64,000 bases of DNA, taken from NCBI GenBank assembly GCA_916610825.1, contig OU744447.1, forward strand, positions 2,592,146 to 2,656,145, given 5' to 3'. The notes under the pieces are model-generated. The model saw only the letters and a program-made list of their open reading frames with translations, ran no database searches and had not been told where the DNA came from. The position numbers were made by a program, and so were the translations under genes. This DNA comes from Haliclystus octoradiatus. Taxonomy: Eukaryota; Cnidaria; Staurozoa; Stauromedusae; Haliclystidae. Positions within the stretch are counted from its first letter, which is position 1. Each line of letters starts with the position of its first letter. Shown piece by piece: positions 23,690 to 35,000 of the stretch.

Positions 23690-24281
23690 TAACCTTCAAA
23701 GGTAGCTCTTTTTTCATTGAATTGTGGACATGGGCTCGTAAGTAATACAATCTATTATCTTCTGTCTCATTGTCCTCGACGTTTTCAACAATTCACTTTT
23801 TAATACGTTTTTAAACTTTTTAAGAGGTTTAGCAGTCGTAGCATCCGACCCATTACCATCTTCATGCTTTTCTTCTTTGTCTTCATATTGATAATAAGGA
23901 TATTCAGCAATGGACTCTACTAAATAATGGTAAACATGTCCGTAGTTGAAGTTTGAAGGGATGTTTCTAGAAGGGAAACTGTGCTAGCCAAACTCAGGCA
24001 ACTTGATAATAATATTTGCAGGGAATGTTTGCATGTTTGAGGCCAATCTACCAGCTTTTTTCAACTCACACCAGTGACCACCGTCTATTTTTAAATCCAC
24101 TTTTGCTTTTAATGCAATCAGTCCTTCAACACGAATTATTAAATCATTTCTAAGGACATTTTTTTTATCTCCATGGCACTTTAACCAACGACGCAATTGC
24201 GTTACAGAAGAATTATTAGGATCGCTTACGTCTGGGTACGTCTTCCTCGGTTAATACAATCGAGATATCAGACAAAGACAT
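23690..24281 (-). pseudogene. SAP-domain protein, second gene of the ISL2EU element, truncated
   Basis: On the minus strand from 24281: MSLSDISIVLTEEDVP, a frame change, then DPNNSSVTQLRRWLKCHGDKK and NDLIIRVEGL, which is a SAP DNA-binding helix pair. Beyond a stop near 23982, NYGHVYHYLVESIAEY follows. In intact relatives, as I recall them, a similar N-terminal part precedes a YqaJ-type nuclease domain. That nuclease part is absent here, the protein being cut short at about 190 residues by decay and by the end of the transposase gene. Convergent with the transposase gene. Confidence 0.65.
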
Positions 24282-24475
24282 AATAATATATTAAAGTTGA
24301 ATAAATGCAACAATTCAAACTTTAAAACTTGGTTTAAACGACGATAAGAAATTCCAATAATGAGCTAAAACTAACTGCTTGTGGCTTCGCAAAATTCATG
24401 AAGAGAAATTGATGTCTGACCAGGTATCCCACAATGCAATGTTTCGTGGATTGATGACGTATGGTCGCGGTGCCC

Positions 24476-25660
24476 TATTGCTTTCAGTGACGTAGATTAC
24501 AACGCGACAAGACTTCTTATACATCAAACATGTGCTATTTTTTTTAAATATTCACTAATTGGCATTGTTTAATAGTATTCATTCACTGTAGCGAGAAACA
24601 ACATTTCTCTGGCATTAAATCTAGTAGATTAATATGTTTAAGCTCAATTTTGGAGTTTAAGGAGTATCAATATGTAAAAATCTAATAACATCATCTACGG
24701 ACAGAAAGCTCTGATTAGCATTTAAGCTTATTTGAAGTTAGCAATCAAATATTTGACGGATTATAGTAAAATAATAGCGTGTTCTTCGCTGATCAAGCAG
24801 GGATCAAACTTGTGTTTTGAAAAATTTCAAAATTGATTGAAATTTGGTAAAAAGTGGAGGGGGGCTAGGGTGACACTTGAAAAGGAGTACGAAAAACGTA
24901 AATATCTTGTGTGTATAAAATGTGTGGACTTGGGTGTGGTCTAAGGGGTTGGGGGCCAGTGCTATGGTAACTTTTAAACGTGGAAGATTATCTCTTTGAT
25001 CTTTAGTTGATCATATAAGCTATAGCCTGATCAGGACTGATAACATCGTATCAAAACATTTGATATGAACATTTAGGAAATTGAGCGTGGTTTAAGGGGG
25101 AGGGGGGCCAGCACTACGGTAATTTTGTACCTTGGGAAGTGAATATCTCTTTGATCTTTAGTTGATCAGTTTAGCTATAGCCTAATCACTACTGATCACT
25201 GTGGCCCGTAGGTCTACTATCGTCATTTATCGTAGCAAACAAAGAAAATATTTACTCAAGGATGCACTCATTAAAAGAGCCGGATAAAAATTTTAATGCA
25301 AAGTTATTGATGCGCAAACAGTGCACGATTGTCGTGTTTTCAGTCAATAAAGTATACCAAAATTCTTCCATTGTGATGTGTTTTTTGTTTTGTCTCGTTT
25401 TCACCACCGTCTCGCTGCCTCCTCCCAACATCATGAAATCGAATAAAAAAGCCAGAATAAATGATCACAATTTCATCACAATTGATCAGTTTGTCCCATA
25501 AATTTTCACGGAAATCTATAGAAATCTATTTTTGAATCAACGCGCGCCAAAGTCTTTTTAGAACAGTTTAAGAAGCTGACTTTTTATTTATGCAAGGATT
25601 ACCATCAACGTAAGATCTTAGGTGGATTATAAGGAATCATGACAATTGCCCTCGAATTAA
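24476..25660. other. Gene-free stretch with G-rich/TGATCA repeats
   Basis: No supportable gene. It holds the repeat at 24930-25200. Frames at 25252-25501 on both strands have no recognised domain. Confidence 0.5.
24930..25200 (+). repeat. Two direct copies of a ~110-bp TGATCA-rich repeat, 153 bp apart
   Basis: The block G.GTGGT.TAAGGGG...GGGGGCCAG..CTA.GGTAA..TT, then TCTCTTTGATCTTTAGTTGA and TAGCTATAGCCT.ATCA, occurs at about 24933 and again at 25086. Similar TGATCA-rich and GGGGGG-containing sequence reappears at 30055-30310, on the far side of the L2 element, suggesting the L2 inserted into or beside an older repeat. Confidence 0.7.
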
Positions 25661-28600
25661 TAATATAATAATAATAATGAATTTATATAGCGCCATTTCT
25701 TAGAATAATCCAATGGCGCTTTACAATATAGTTAAATAGTATCGAGAAATTATAATAGAACCCCCATAATAGGTATGAAGGGTATATATCAGTTAGGTAT
25801 ATTATAACAATATAATATCTTGGTGAAATCTTAAATCTTAATTTATACAATCTTTGAACACTAGATTACTTTAATGAATATATATATTTTTTTTTTTACT
25901 GTTGACTATGCTTTGACTAATACTAAATGTAAATTATCAAATAATTAACTGAGCTTCATAAATTGTAAGCATCCTTAAACAGGAAGGTTTTAATGTTCGT
26001 TTTAAACTCAGAAAGAGATGTACAACTACGGATGTCAATAGTTAAACTGTTCCGTAACTCGGGGGCCATGTAACAGAATGCCCGGTCTCCGTACGTTTAT
26101 AAATTGCATTTTGGCTGGACAAGGAGCTTATTGTCTGCTGATCGTAACGCTCGAGTAGGCTTGTATAAATGTAACAATTCCTGGATATAAATTGGTGCCA
26201 TATCATTCAATGCTTTGTAGGTTGTAATTAATATTTTAAATTTTATCCGTTGAGCGACAGGAAGCCAGTGTAGATCTACTAGAACAGGTGTTATGTGGCC
26301 GTATTTTTTAGTTCTAGTGAGCAGACGTGCAGCCGAATTTTGAACAGATTGTAATTTTTGTAATTGATTTTTTACAATGCCTGATAATATAGTGTTACAA
26401 TGATCCAATCTAGATGTTACAAAGGCTTACGAAGATGATAAAAGACGATCTGCATATGCTACTTATCTGTTTATTCATGGACAATACCTCATCAAACCAC
26501 ACTCCGATGTTTTTTGCTGCAGATGAAGTTGACACAAGGTCTTGTCCTATGTTAATAGTAGTTAAAGACGAAGATGGCTTGTGTCGGGCATGAAACAATA
26601 AAAGTTCGCTCTTATTGCCATTCAGCATTAGTTTGTTATCAACCATCCATTTTTGTACATCATTTACACATGACTCAATGCGAATCTTTGAATAAATTGC
26701 TTCATTCTCTAACTTAGGATTAAATGTTAAGTAAATCTGAGTATCATCAGCGTAAAAATGAAACGACATATCATGCGATTTAATTATATCAGCAAGTGGT
26801 GCAGTGTACATTGAATATAGTAACGGACCTAAAACTGAGCCTTGTGGAACGCCACAGTGAAGATTGTGTGATGAGGAGAGCTTATTTTCGACTTTGACAA
26901 ATTGCGTACGACCAGATAAGTACGATTCAAGCCATAGCAGAGATTTTTTACGAACTCCGAAACGATGCTTCAGTCTGTAAAGTAGAATGTCATGATCAAC
27001 AGTATCAAAAGCTGCTGATAAATCAAGTAGCAATAATAAAACACATTGATTATTATCAATGGCACAAAGAATGTCATTATGAATGCGAGTGAGAGCAGTC
27101 TCAGTACTATTTCCGGTTTTATAGGCAGACTGGAAGATTTCATGTAGTTGCTCATCATCTAGGTGCTGTTTCAATCTCATATATACGACCTTCTCTGCTG
27201 CTTTTGAAATAAATCTCAAATTAGAAATGGGACGAAAGTTCTTGTAAATTTCACTATCTAGTGAATTATTCTTTATTAATGGGTCTAAAACAGCTTCTTT
27301 GAAATTTTCAGGAAGAGTTGCCTGTTCAAAAGAGAGATTGATTATTTTTGCAATTATGGGCTGCAAAACAGGAAGACAATGTTTCATTAAAATTCCAGGC
27401 ATTTGGTCTAATACAGACGATTTGGCACTCATACTAAGTAGAAGAGACGACAATTCTTCAGATGACGTTGGTGAAAAAGAATCAAGTGTATTATCAAAAC
27501 GAGGCTGCTCATTTGATATATATGAGGTACAAACTGTGGATGGAAAGTTGTTACGTATGATGGTAATTTTATTTTCAAAATACTCAACAAACTGTTCTGC
27601 AAGGCTTGCTGCATTCGTATACGACGGAAGCTTCTTTTCTGATTTTAAGTTCAAAATTTTAGAAATAGTAGAAAATAACACACGTTGGTTATTTTTATGT
27701 TCATCAATAATATCAGTATAAAACGTAATTCTTGAATCATGGATTAAATTATTGACTTTTCTAGATTGCTGAACATACAATTCTCTGTCAATCATAAGTC
27801 TATTTTTCCGCCATCTATGCTCTAATCGTCTACATTTTGATTTTTCAACTCTTATATCGTTCAAGTACCACGGTGCTTTTGGTCTAATAGTTATAATACG
27901 TTGTTTAATGGGAGCATGGTGATCCAGTAAAGATTGTAAATTTTTATCATAGAGATCAGCAAGAGCAGATACATCATTGAAATGATCAAAATTCACGAGA
28001 GAGGAGTTATTAATATCATGAACAAGTTGATCTTTGTAAATAGATTTTAATTTTCGGTATTTAATTTCCTTCCATGTGTATGGTTGTTTGATAAAACACG
28101 AAGATTGAAACATAACGGCAAAATGATCTGATATTAGTGGATCAAGAATGGTGATCTTTTCCACTGCCTCAGAAGTTCTAGTGATAATCAGGTCTAAAAT
28201 GTGTCCACTTTTGTGGGTAGATTCTTCAACATGTTGTTTTAAATTGAAGGTATCTAGAATACCTTGAAACCGCACAGTGTTGGTGTCGCAAGCACTATCA
28301 AGATGAAAATTAAAGTCACCAACGAGAATTAGCTGATTAGACAAAGTTGCAAGATTTTCTAAAAAGGAACTAAATTCTTGTAAAAATAGAGACACTGTAA
28401 AGTTGTTATTTTGAGATGGTGGTGGTCGGTAAATAACTATCAAATTCACGCTTTTTGAAGAATGATTAATTAAATAATCAGCAAATTCGAAAGAGCGGTA
28501 AGATATACCAAGCAGGCATATCTTCAGTCTCAGTTGTTTCTTATAAAGCAAAGCAATGCCACCACCCCTAGAACTTAAACGGGGTATATGATGCATAGAA

Positions 28601-29640
28601 AAACCAGATGGGCTAATATTGTTAATAGTTATTTCATCAGAGATAGTTCCATTCAACCATGTTTCTGTAATAGCTAAGACATCAATATCATTGTCCACAA
28701 CAAAATCTTTTATAATCAGTGATTTGTTGTTGACAGACCTAGCATTGAGAAAACATAACTGAACAGGAGGCTTGCATGAATTGTTTGTAGTAATACTTAT
28801 AGGCGACCTTGAAATCGTAATCAAGTTCTTTGAATTGATTGTATTAAAAGGAAGATGATCTCTTGACTTTGACCGTTCAGTGGTTATAATGGGTATATTT
28901 TCATTGCGGCTAGAATCAGTACATTTGTTGTTTCCTGCACAGCTTCTTTCATATTTTAACAAATTCAAAATTTTGAAATTCTGCCCGCCACGCTTTCCTC
29001 TCTTTCTTCTACTTTTTAAGCCTTTTAACGGGAATCGAGCAGACAAATTTTGATTCAAATTAGATGAACAATCAAAATCACGTAAACAAAGTAATTCATC
29101 ACGATCGTATTGAATGATAGGCTTGTAATTGATGATATGCATTGATAATAAAACAATAGATATAGACGATATAAAATTTCAAATAAATTACGGCAATTGG
29201 TAAATAATCTTGCAAACAGTATATCCAAATTAATTCAAGTTTAGATGTAATAATATAGAAATCCAATCTTAATATTCAAGTAATAACGAAGATAATAACT
29301 TCTTTGAAAATATTACCACTAATCCAGATTAAAGAACATGTTTCGTAATAAAATTAGAATAATCTCCAACCACCAAAAGCAATAACAATGAAAAATTTAA
29401 TTTAAGAGTGAAAAACAACAAAATCATTCAGATTATGAACAACTATTGCAATGCAATAAAAGGAAAATCAACAAAACATTTATAAAATTGAAAATGTAAT
29501 AATATTTTAAGCTGAAATAAAAGTAAAATGAAGCAATATAATGGTCTAAAAGCAATTGTCCCAGGAGCACGCAAAAGCATGTCCGTCGCCAACAAAGGCG
29601 CCAGGGTATCGGGAATTACCGGCGCCAGGGAATTCGAATA
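25660..29640 (-). mobile_element. Near full-length L2-type LINE
   Basis: Coding strand minus. The 3' end is the (ATA)n tail and the TATAGCGCC...GGCGCTTTACA hairpin-like motif at 25665-25735, also found at the 3' end of the second L2 at 56125 and as a relic at 9975. The 5' limit is uncertain. The reading frame starts at 29142, and the CAGGG-rich sequence at 29580-29635 probably belongs to the 5' UTR. Confidence 0.8.
25956..29142 (-). pseudogene. L2 LINE ORF: endonuclease + reverse transcriptase, two lesions
   Basis: From ATG at 29142, 910 codons run open. A basic N-terminal region (KSRRKRGKRGG near residue 45) is followed by an EEP endonuclease starting about residue 128 (CFLNARSVNNK, ITETWL, RGGGIALLY, LVGDFNFHLD, ISDHFAVMF). 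The reverse transcriptase starts about residue 610: FRPISNLRFISKAAEKV, LLDLSAAFDTVDH, GVPQGSVLGPLLY and FYADDTQIYL, all with intact catalytic Asp residues. At 26410 about 18 residues found in the sister L2 (between SSFYNLRR and AFITSKLDNC at 56343-57341) are missing and the frame shifts. The remainder reads SRLDHCNTIL...LHWLPVAQRIKFK, with an in-frame stop at 26097-26099, then YGDRAFCYMAPELRNSL to the natural stop at 25956. The enzyme would normally nick target DNA and copy L2 RNA into it. This copy is otherwise well preserved, so it is fairly young. Confidence 0.9.
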
Positions 29641-29668
29641 TGTTTTAAATTTTGAAATTGATAAACAG

Positions 29669-29830
29669 CACGAAATGAATTTCTGCTTGACGATATGATT
29701 TTTTGCTGAACGAAATTATTTTACCACAGCATGAAATGGTTTTACCACAGCACGAAGTGAATTTCTGCTTGACGAAATGATTTTACCACAGCATGAAATG
29801 GTTTTACTACCACGTAAAATGATTTCGTAC
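29669..29830 (+). repeat. Tandem/palindromic short repeats upstream of the L2
   Basis: Repeats of TTTTACCACAGCATGAAATG and GAAGTGAATTTCTGCTTGACG alternate about every 20-40 bp, giving four to five copies of each motif. This could be the 5' UTR of the L2 or its target. Confidence 0.65.
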
Positions 29831-30288
29831 TGTAGTGCTTGCAACTATATCAACCTCCTTTAGGTTTAGCCTCGTATATCTTCATATATAAGCTTAGTGT
29901 TTAATCTTAATAAAGCAGTTTATGTTTAGTTATCACAACTATCAGGTCTTGTTTATTGTCTTTTGTATTACTAATATTGAGTTTGATCCTAACTCAACAC
30001 GTACTACCGCGAATAGTGATCAACTACTTATTGCAGGTAAAGCGTGCCATTTGAAGTTTTTACACCTTTTGTTTCAGTTGATCATATCTGGATTAGAGTT
30101 GATCATTTAGATAAATTAGTGATCAATTTTGATCAAATTATGGGCTTTCGAATGATATGATTTATATCAAATTTCATGAAGGTGGGGGGCTGACGTCTTT
30201 ATATCTCCCTCCAGTAAGATGCTCATAACTCAGCTTGTGGGCCGAGGTCTTTTATGGGACCAATTGATCAATTGTTATCAGATTGTGA
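29831..30288. other. TGATCA-rich gene-free stretch
   Basis: Repeated TTGATCA / GTGATCA words (at least six between 30015 and 30290) and a GGTGGGGGGCTGACG block resemble the repeat at 24930-25200. No gene is seen. Confidence 0.5.
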
Positions 30289-30692
30289 TCATTTATTCTG
30301 GCTACTTTTTATTCGATTCCATAATAGTTGTTGTGGCAGGAGACGGTGGTCTTGTTTTCTTGATTTAACATCAGCTAATATAATCTCTAGCGCCTTAACA
30401 CGTAGGTGCTCGTACTCTGCACGGATTACAAGGTTCTCTTTGTTAATTAATGGAAAGAGTCCTTGTGTTGAATCCATTAGCAAATCAAGTGACTTCAATT
30501 GCTGATCGTTGGTATCCATATAGGCTTCTTTCATTCGTTCACCAGGGAGAAAATGGAAAACCAATTCACTGTGATATAACCATTCATGGCAATTGAGCCG
30601 TTCACACACTCGCTCAATCCAGGTAGCAAGATATATTGTAAAACTCGAGTGATTTTCGAATGCTGTTCTAGTAATTTGATTGGCTAACTTTC
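30289..30692 (-). pseudogene. Unrecognised coding-like segment
   Basis: On the minus strand the frame is open from about 30692 (TRKLANQITRTAFENHSSFT) through IERVCERLNCHEWLYHSELV to a stop at 30289, about 135 codons. It has balanced protein-like composition (acidic, basic and aromatic residues, few low-complexity runs), which is unusual in this AT-rich DNA. I do not recognise a family. It lies in the same orientation and 0.7 kb downstream of the decayed coding region at 31394-32195, so both may be pieces of one old gene or element. No convincing splice sites were found. Confidence 0.4.
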
Positions 30693-31085
30693 GTGTTTAG
30701 ATCAAGCAAGCCAAAATAACTTTGAAAAATAAACATTTGAATAACGTTAGCATCATCAATGATATATAAATATTTCAGAATATTATAAATAAAAGCATTC
30801 TTCCTTTCGCGTCATCATGTTTGGTCATATGGCTATTCCGAGACAAGAAGGCCCTACAAAACCAGCAAAATATTGAAAAACAGCAGAAATGAGAAACAAG
30901 ACAGATCAAAATCATGGCGTTTGAAAGAATCGAAAGTAGTTCGAAAGTATAACTCCGGATCTGTGATTCGAAGAAAGGCAAAATATGACGAAGACGTGAA
31001 GAATTATAGGATAAAATTGATCTGATCAGTCAGCTATTTTATGTTAAATTCCTTTAAAAATAGTAAAAATAGGTTTTATTTCACA

Positions 31086-31272
31086 AAAGGGTTACTGCAC
31101 GGCAGCCGTGTTCGGGTTCTCTGATACCAACACTTGAGATGTTGGGAGACACTCTAAAGCTAAAAAACACTCGCCTTACGGGCTCTTGTTTTCTGAAGCT
31201 TTCTCGTGTCTCCCAACATCCAGCGTTTTGGTATCAGAGAACCCAAACACGGCTGCCGTGCAGTAACCCTTT
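31086..31272. mobile_element. 187-bp hairpin MITE
   Basis: The left arm AAAGGGTTACTGCACGGCAG and its continuation to GATACCA are inverted almost perfectly at the right end (one mismatch in the first ~43 bp). A second arm, GATGTTGGGAGACAC, is inverted to GTGTCTCCCAACATC, so the whole element folds into one long hairpin. The flanking octamers ATTTCACA and ATTGCAAA agree at six of eight positions and may be an 8-bp target duplication of hAT type. The terminal bases are not the usual hAT ones, so the superfamily stays open. No coding capacity. Confidence 0.85.
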
Positions 31273-31393
31273 ATTGCAAAACGCTTGAAATCGACTGCAA
31301 TTGATGTGTTACGTACTAAACAATCATTAGCAGCATTGGATGTATCAGCTGAAGACTGCCTTATTGATCTAATAATTTGCTGACCTGGTTAAA

Positions 31394-32210
31394 TTAAAGG
31401 CATGCCTTACGATTCAGCTGTTTGTAAAATGTTTTGAAAGTCTTCCTTTGATGCCGCCTCAAATGATGAGGTACTATACCCTTGCTATTTGAACGTTGAG
31501 CAGATTGGAGTGCTGTTTTAAACTTTTCACAAGCCCGTTTAGAGTGAAATGGTAGCTTGCCATCTTCTTGAAAACATTGTGAAGCTTTGGTAATAATTTT
31601 ACCAATTTCAAACATAAAATTGAATTGAGTACAGATGATGTTTTTCTTACAATATTAATACTCTGTTGAGCATCGTGTGGCGATTCTACATCGAACAATT
31701 GCTTTTGATAATAAGCTTGCATTACCGGATACTTAGTTATAGAAATTTGGTTGGTTTTCAGCATATGCTGAGCAAGGCGAGATTCTGAAAATAAAAGAAT
31801 TTCCATAAAATTTATTTTCAATTCAATTACAGATTCTAAGCCTGCTCTTGGTAGTGTTTGACGGAAACTAATCGTAATTTGCAGTAATAGGGTATCAAAC
31901 GCTTGCAGCCATTCACAAGAGTTACTACCATATAAAGCTTATGAGCTAGATCACATGGACAGATATCTTCAATAGAGCCTGGATCTAATTGTAATTCTTT
32001 TGCGAATGACTTATAAATGACAATGTTTGTAATCAGTGCACCATATGCAGCAATCCCTTGGAATTGAATTTGCAATTTATCACCAGGTTTGCTACAGGCT
32101 AATACTTCTACTGCATTTAATATTATTATTGTAATGCCTTTCCTAATACCACTGGCCTGTTTGGCCATGATAAATTGTCCTGGAAAACTTGTCATCTTTC
32201 AGTACAAGCA
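31394..32210 (-). pseudogene. Unrecognised decayed coding region with two frameshifts
   Basis: Minus strand, three frames that link up. The first runs 32195-31860 (MTSFPGQFIMAKQASG, GDKLQIQFQGIAAYGALITN, DICPCDLAHKLYMVV). After a one-base shift near 31865 comes ITISFRQTLPRAGLESVIEL, ESRLAQHMLKTNQ and YYQKQLFDVESPHDA. A second shift near 31620 leads to MFEIGKIITKASQCF...RHQRKTFKTFYKQL, with a stop at 31394. Coding-like sequence may continue to 31300. The composition is strongly protein-like over ~270 residues, but I do not recognise the family and will not name a function. It could be a host pseudogene or the body of an unknown mobile element. The hairpin MITE lies just downstream. Confidence 0.5.
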
Positions 32211-33479
32211 CACGTATAACTATCCTTTGAAAATGGTCACGCCTTATTTTTCCTTTGTCAGATGTTTTAAACGAAGTAATGTCAATTCATGTTCATTGCC
32301 TTAATTCCTTTCCTTCGTTGTATTACCAACTATGGTATTACTTTCAGCTTCCATGGATATAGCGGATTCAGACTGAACAGAATTAAGGGTGAGTGGAGAC
32401 AATTTTTTTGTGAATATCTTTCATTAAAACTACAACATCTCTTTCTTTTGATTGCATTTATTTTCGCTTTTGAACGTCAATCGAGGCAGTCACGTCATTA
32501 ACGGGAGTTCATTCTCATTAGTGGCTGATTATGCTGTTTTCTCAACTTGACGATCAATCGCACTTGAGCTTGATGACAACGTTGTCTTTCCCAATACAAA
32601 AGATTTCAGTATATGTTGTGATTGTGCTACATTACCAATCTGATAATTCTCCCTTGATGTTTAACCTGATAATGTTTTTCCAAACTGCTACGACGTAGCT
32701 CAAGCTGACATAATCTTCAGATGATACTCTCTTGAGAATTTGGGATTTTTGCACACATAACTAAAAACTGTCGTATTATTAACATTGATACTGTACAGAT
32801 AAAACTTAAATATCACTTTTTCGTGGAAACAATACAATTTTCGATGAAGTAGTACAATATAGTAGATCACTATTTTAATATAATTTGTCAGATAACCAGT
32901 GTGAGCAGCTATATTATAGACTGTCTGTTTCGTATAACGCAATTAAAACAAAATTGTTATCTGCGTAGTTGCATTATTTTTTGTCATTAACACCTTTTCT
33001 TTGTAATTTATATAGTCTATTCTTTGTTGAACTCTATTAGCTATCTTGAAAATCGTTATCACATATTTTAAATTAGCTGGGTTAAAGATAAAAATATCAT
33101 TGCATTTTAATTTTCGATCCATTTAGATTTATTCGCTTGAAAATTTCATATTGGTACAATAACGAAACTTCAGAAAATCGCGTCTATGCTATTGCTTGTA
33201 TTCTTATCAAACTTATTAAGTGAAAAGTTTTTTATCAGTTCTGCATTCATTCTCAAAATTAGCCTACTTGGTTTCGAAATTCGTTTCATTCGAATTTATG
33301 TTAAGACAAACTCTTACGTTTACGCTTAAGAATTAAATTTCTCTATTTTGCAAGCAATCTTCTAAAGTTTCAACCAGTTTGATAACAAAACTTTGCCTGT
33401 ATTCCTGAATGTTAATAACTTTGATTTTATTATTGTCACAAATTACAATTCGATGTAGGCATTATCCAGACTGCAGTAA
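32211..33479. other. Gene-free stretch
   Basis: AT-rich and without recognised coding regions or repeats. Frames of 70-80 codons here lack any domain signal. Confidence 0.5.
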
Positions 33480-33910
33480 ATACATGCATTGTGTTAAATA
33501 TAAAGCCCAGAAATTGTAGTCCCTGAAGGCAGCACAGTTTCATATATGAGTATTATTAAGTTGAAGTTCTATCAAACTCAAAACAGTTTGTAATGATATA
33601 CAGATATATGACTTTGGATCATCAGTACCTTAATCGCACCTTCATTTCACAAAACAGCACATGCAGATTGCCCTTTACTGGAATACTTACAAAAATTTGA
33701 TAGATATAACAATTTATATTTACATTTAAACATTATTTACGAAGATGATAGTGCTACATCTGCTGGAAGACTGATACATGGATTTATAATACGGGAGGAT
33801 AAGCAGTTTCTCCTACATTCGTATGAATTTTGATTATTTGTTTCTTTGATTTTTCAAGAATGGCCTCGAGTATTGTACCTTTTTATATTGATACTTCTAT
33901 ACATAAGTAC
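33480..33910 (-). mobile_element. Extra LINE 3' end, tandem copy
   Basis: A ~235-bp block (ACTTACAAAAATTTGATAGA, GAAGATGATA.TGCTACATCT, GGAAGACTG, TTTATAATACGGGAGGA) repeats the one at 34425-34670 about 755 bp away in the same orientation. On the minus strand it encodes the LINE C-terminal WNSLPADV-like segment. It is therefore a second 3' end of the same LINE placed downstream of the first. Confidence 0.7.
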
Positions 33911-34424
33911 CTAACATTGAAAAATCAAGTTCAAAACAGTTTATCATAATATATAGCTATATGACTCAGGTGTCAGTCCTACCAATATTTGGTGTTTGGG
34001 TCATCAGTACCTTTATTTCACCTGAGTGATAAAACAATCAATTATGACTTTTAGGTATGCTCACCTGTATTACATCCAATAATCTCTACCCTCATACAGA
34101 TTTGAGTTTGAAATGTGATAGGTTTGAATCGGAAGTATCTTGCAGTAATGGGTGATTGTAGCCAATGAACAACGATCGCAGTAGCATCTTTATTACCTAA
34201 AAACTAAATAATTACAAAATAAGTTCCAACAGAGCTCACAATATTCTTAGCAATACTACCGAAAACTAACTAACCATTGCTACAAGTTTAGATTGACCAT
34301 TCGATTATGATTTTGATGAACAAATTTGAAATTACTTATTTGCTGTATCATAATCGTTTGTTTTTGGATGATTTTCATAAATTTAAATCATGAACGTGGC
34401 AAATTATGAGTGTTCTTACAGAAT

Positions 34425-34994
34425 GCTCTTTACTAAATACTTACAAAAATTTGATAGATTTACAATTAACATTTACAGTAACAATTTACATTTACATTTA
34501 AACATTATTAACGAAGATGATAATGCTACATCTGCTGGAAGACTGTTCCACGATTTATAATACGGGAGGAGAAAAAGTTTCTCCTACATTCGTATGAGTT
34601 TTGATTATTTGCTTTTTTGATTTGTCTAGAATGGCATCGAGTATTGTATTTATATACATTGATAATACTAAAAATACTGTTTATTTCTATATTAACATTG
34701 CCATTAAAAATTAAAGAATATTTAAGTCAAAAATTAATTGCCTATATTCGATGGATTCAAGTTTAAGAATGTTTTGGAGATGAGGATGATCGTTATATTT
34801 AATTGAGGCTCTATTACAAATAGTTCTTTTACAAAATCTTTGAACTCTTTTCTAGCATACGGATATCATTGGCTAACCATGGGTTCCATATAGATGAGCA
34901 GGGCTCAAGGAGAGGTCGCATCTATGTTGTATATGCGAGCGTTAATATTAATATATCAGCGGTGATAAACGATTTAAATAAGTGAAAAGAGCGT
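34425..34994 (-). pseudogene. LINE C-terminal region, continuation of the 36735-35978 fragment
   Basis: Minus strand: YTRSFHLFKSFITADILILT, a stop within the Y-T-Y-MRPLLE motif, then IWNPWLANDIRMLEK, NRASIKYNDHPHLQNILKLE, RRNFFSSRIINR and, after a frame change, WNSLPADVALSSSLIMFK. This is the stretch that follows the RT in Jockey/CR1-group LINEs. Its first residues join in frame to the LINE fragment beyond the foldback element. Confidence 0.8.
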
Positions 34995-35000
34995 GTATAA

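Larger units (their letters stand above)
22108..24475 (+). mobile_element. ISL2EU-type DNA transposon, decayed, flanked by TA
   Basis: A 2368-bp element bounded by TA at 22106-22107 and 24476-24477. Its ends GGGCTCTGCGCC and GGGCACCGCGAC (right end reversed) are inverted repeats. An inner 22-bp block at 22137-22158 is perfectly inverted at 24413-24434. It carries two convergent, broken genes: a THAP + DDE_4 transposase on plus and a SAP-domain protein on minus. That two-gene arrangement and the DDE_4 type fit the ISL2EU group (Harbinger-related IS4/IS5-like transposases with a second nuclease-associated gene). The family assignment is from domain memory; the boundaries and repeats are seen directly. 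Confidence 0.8.

Noticed and set aside
27299..27721. 140-codon plus-strand frame
   Set aside because: Lies antisense within the L2 ORF; a shadow of that coding sequence.
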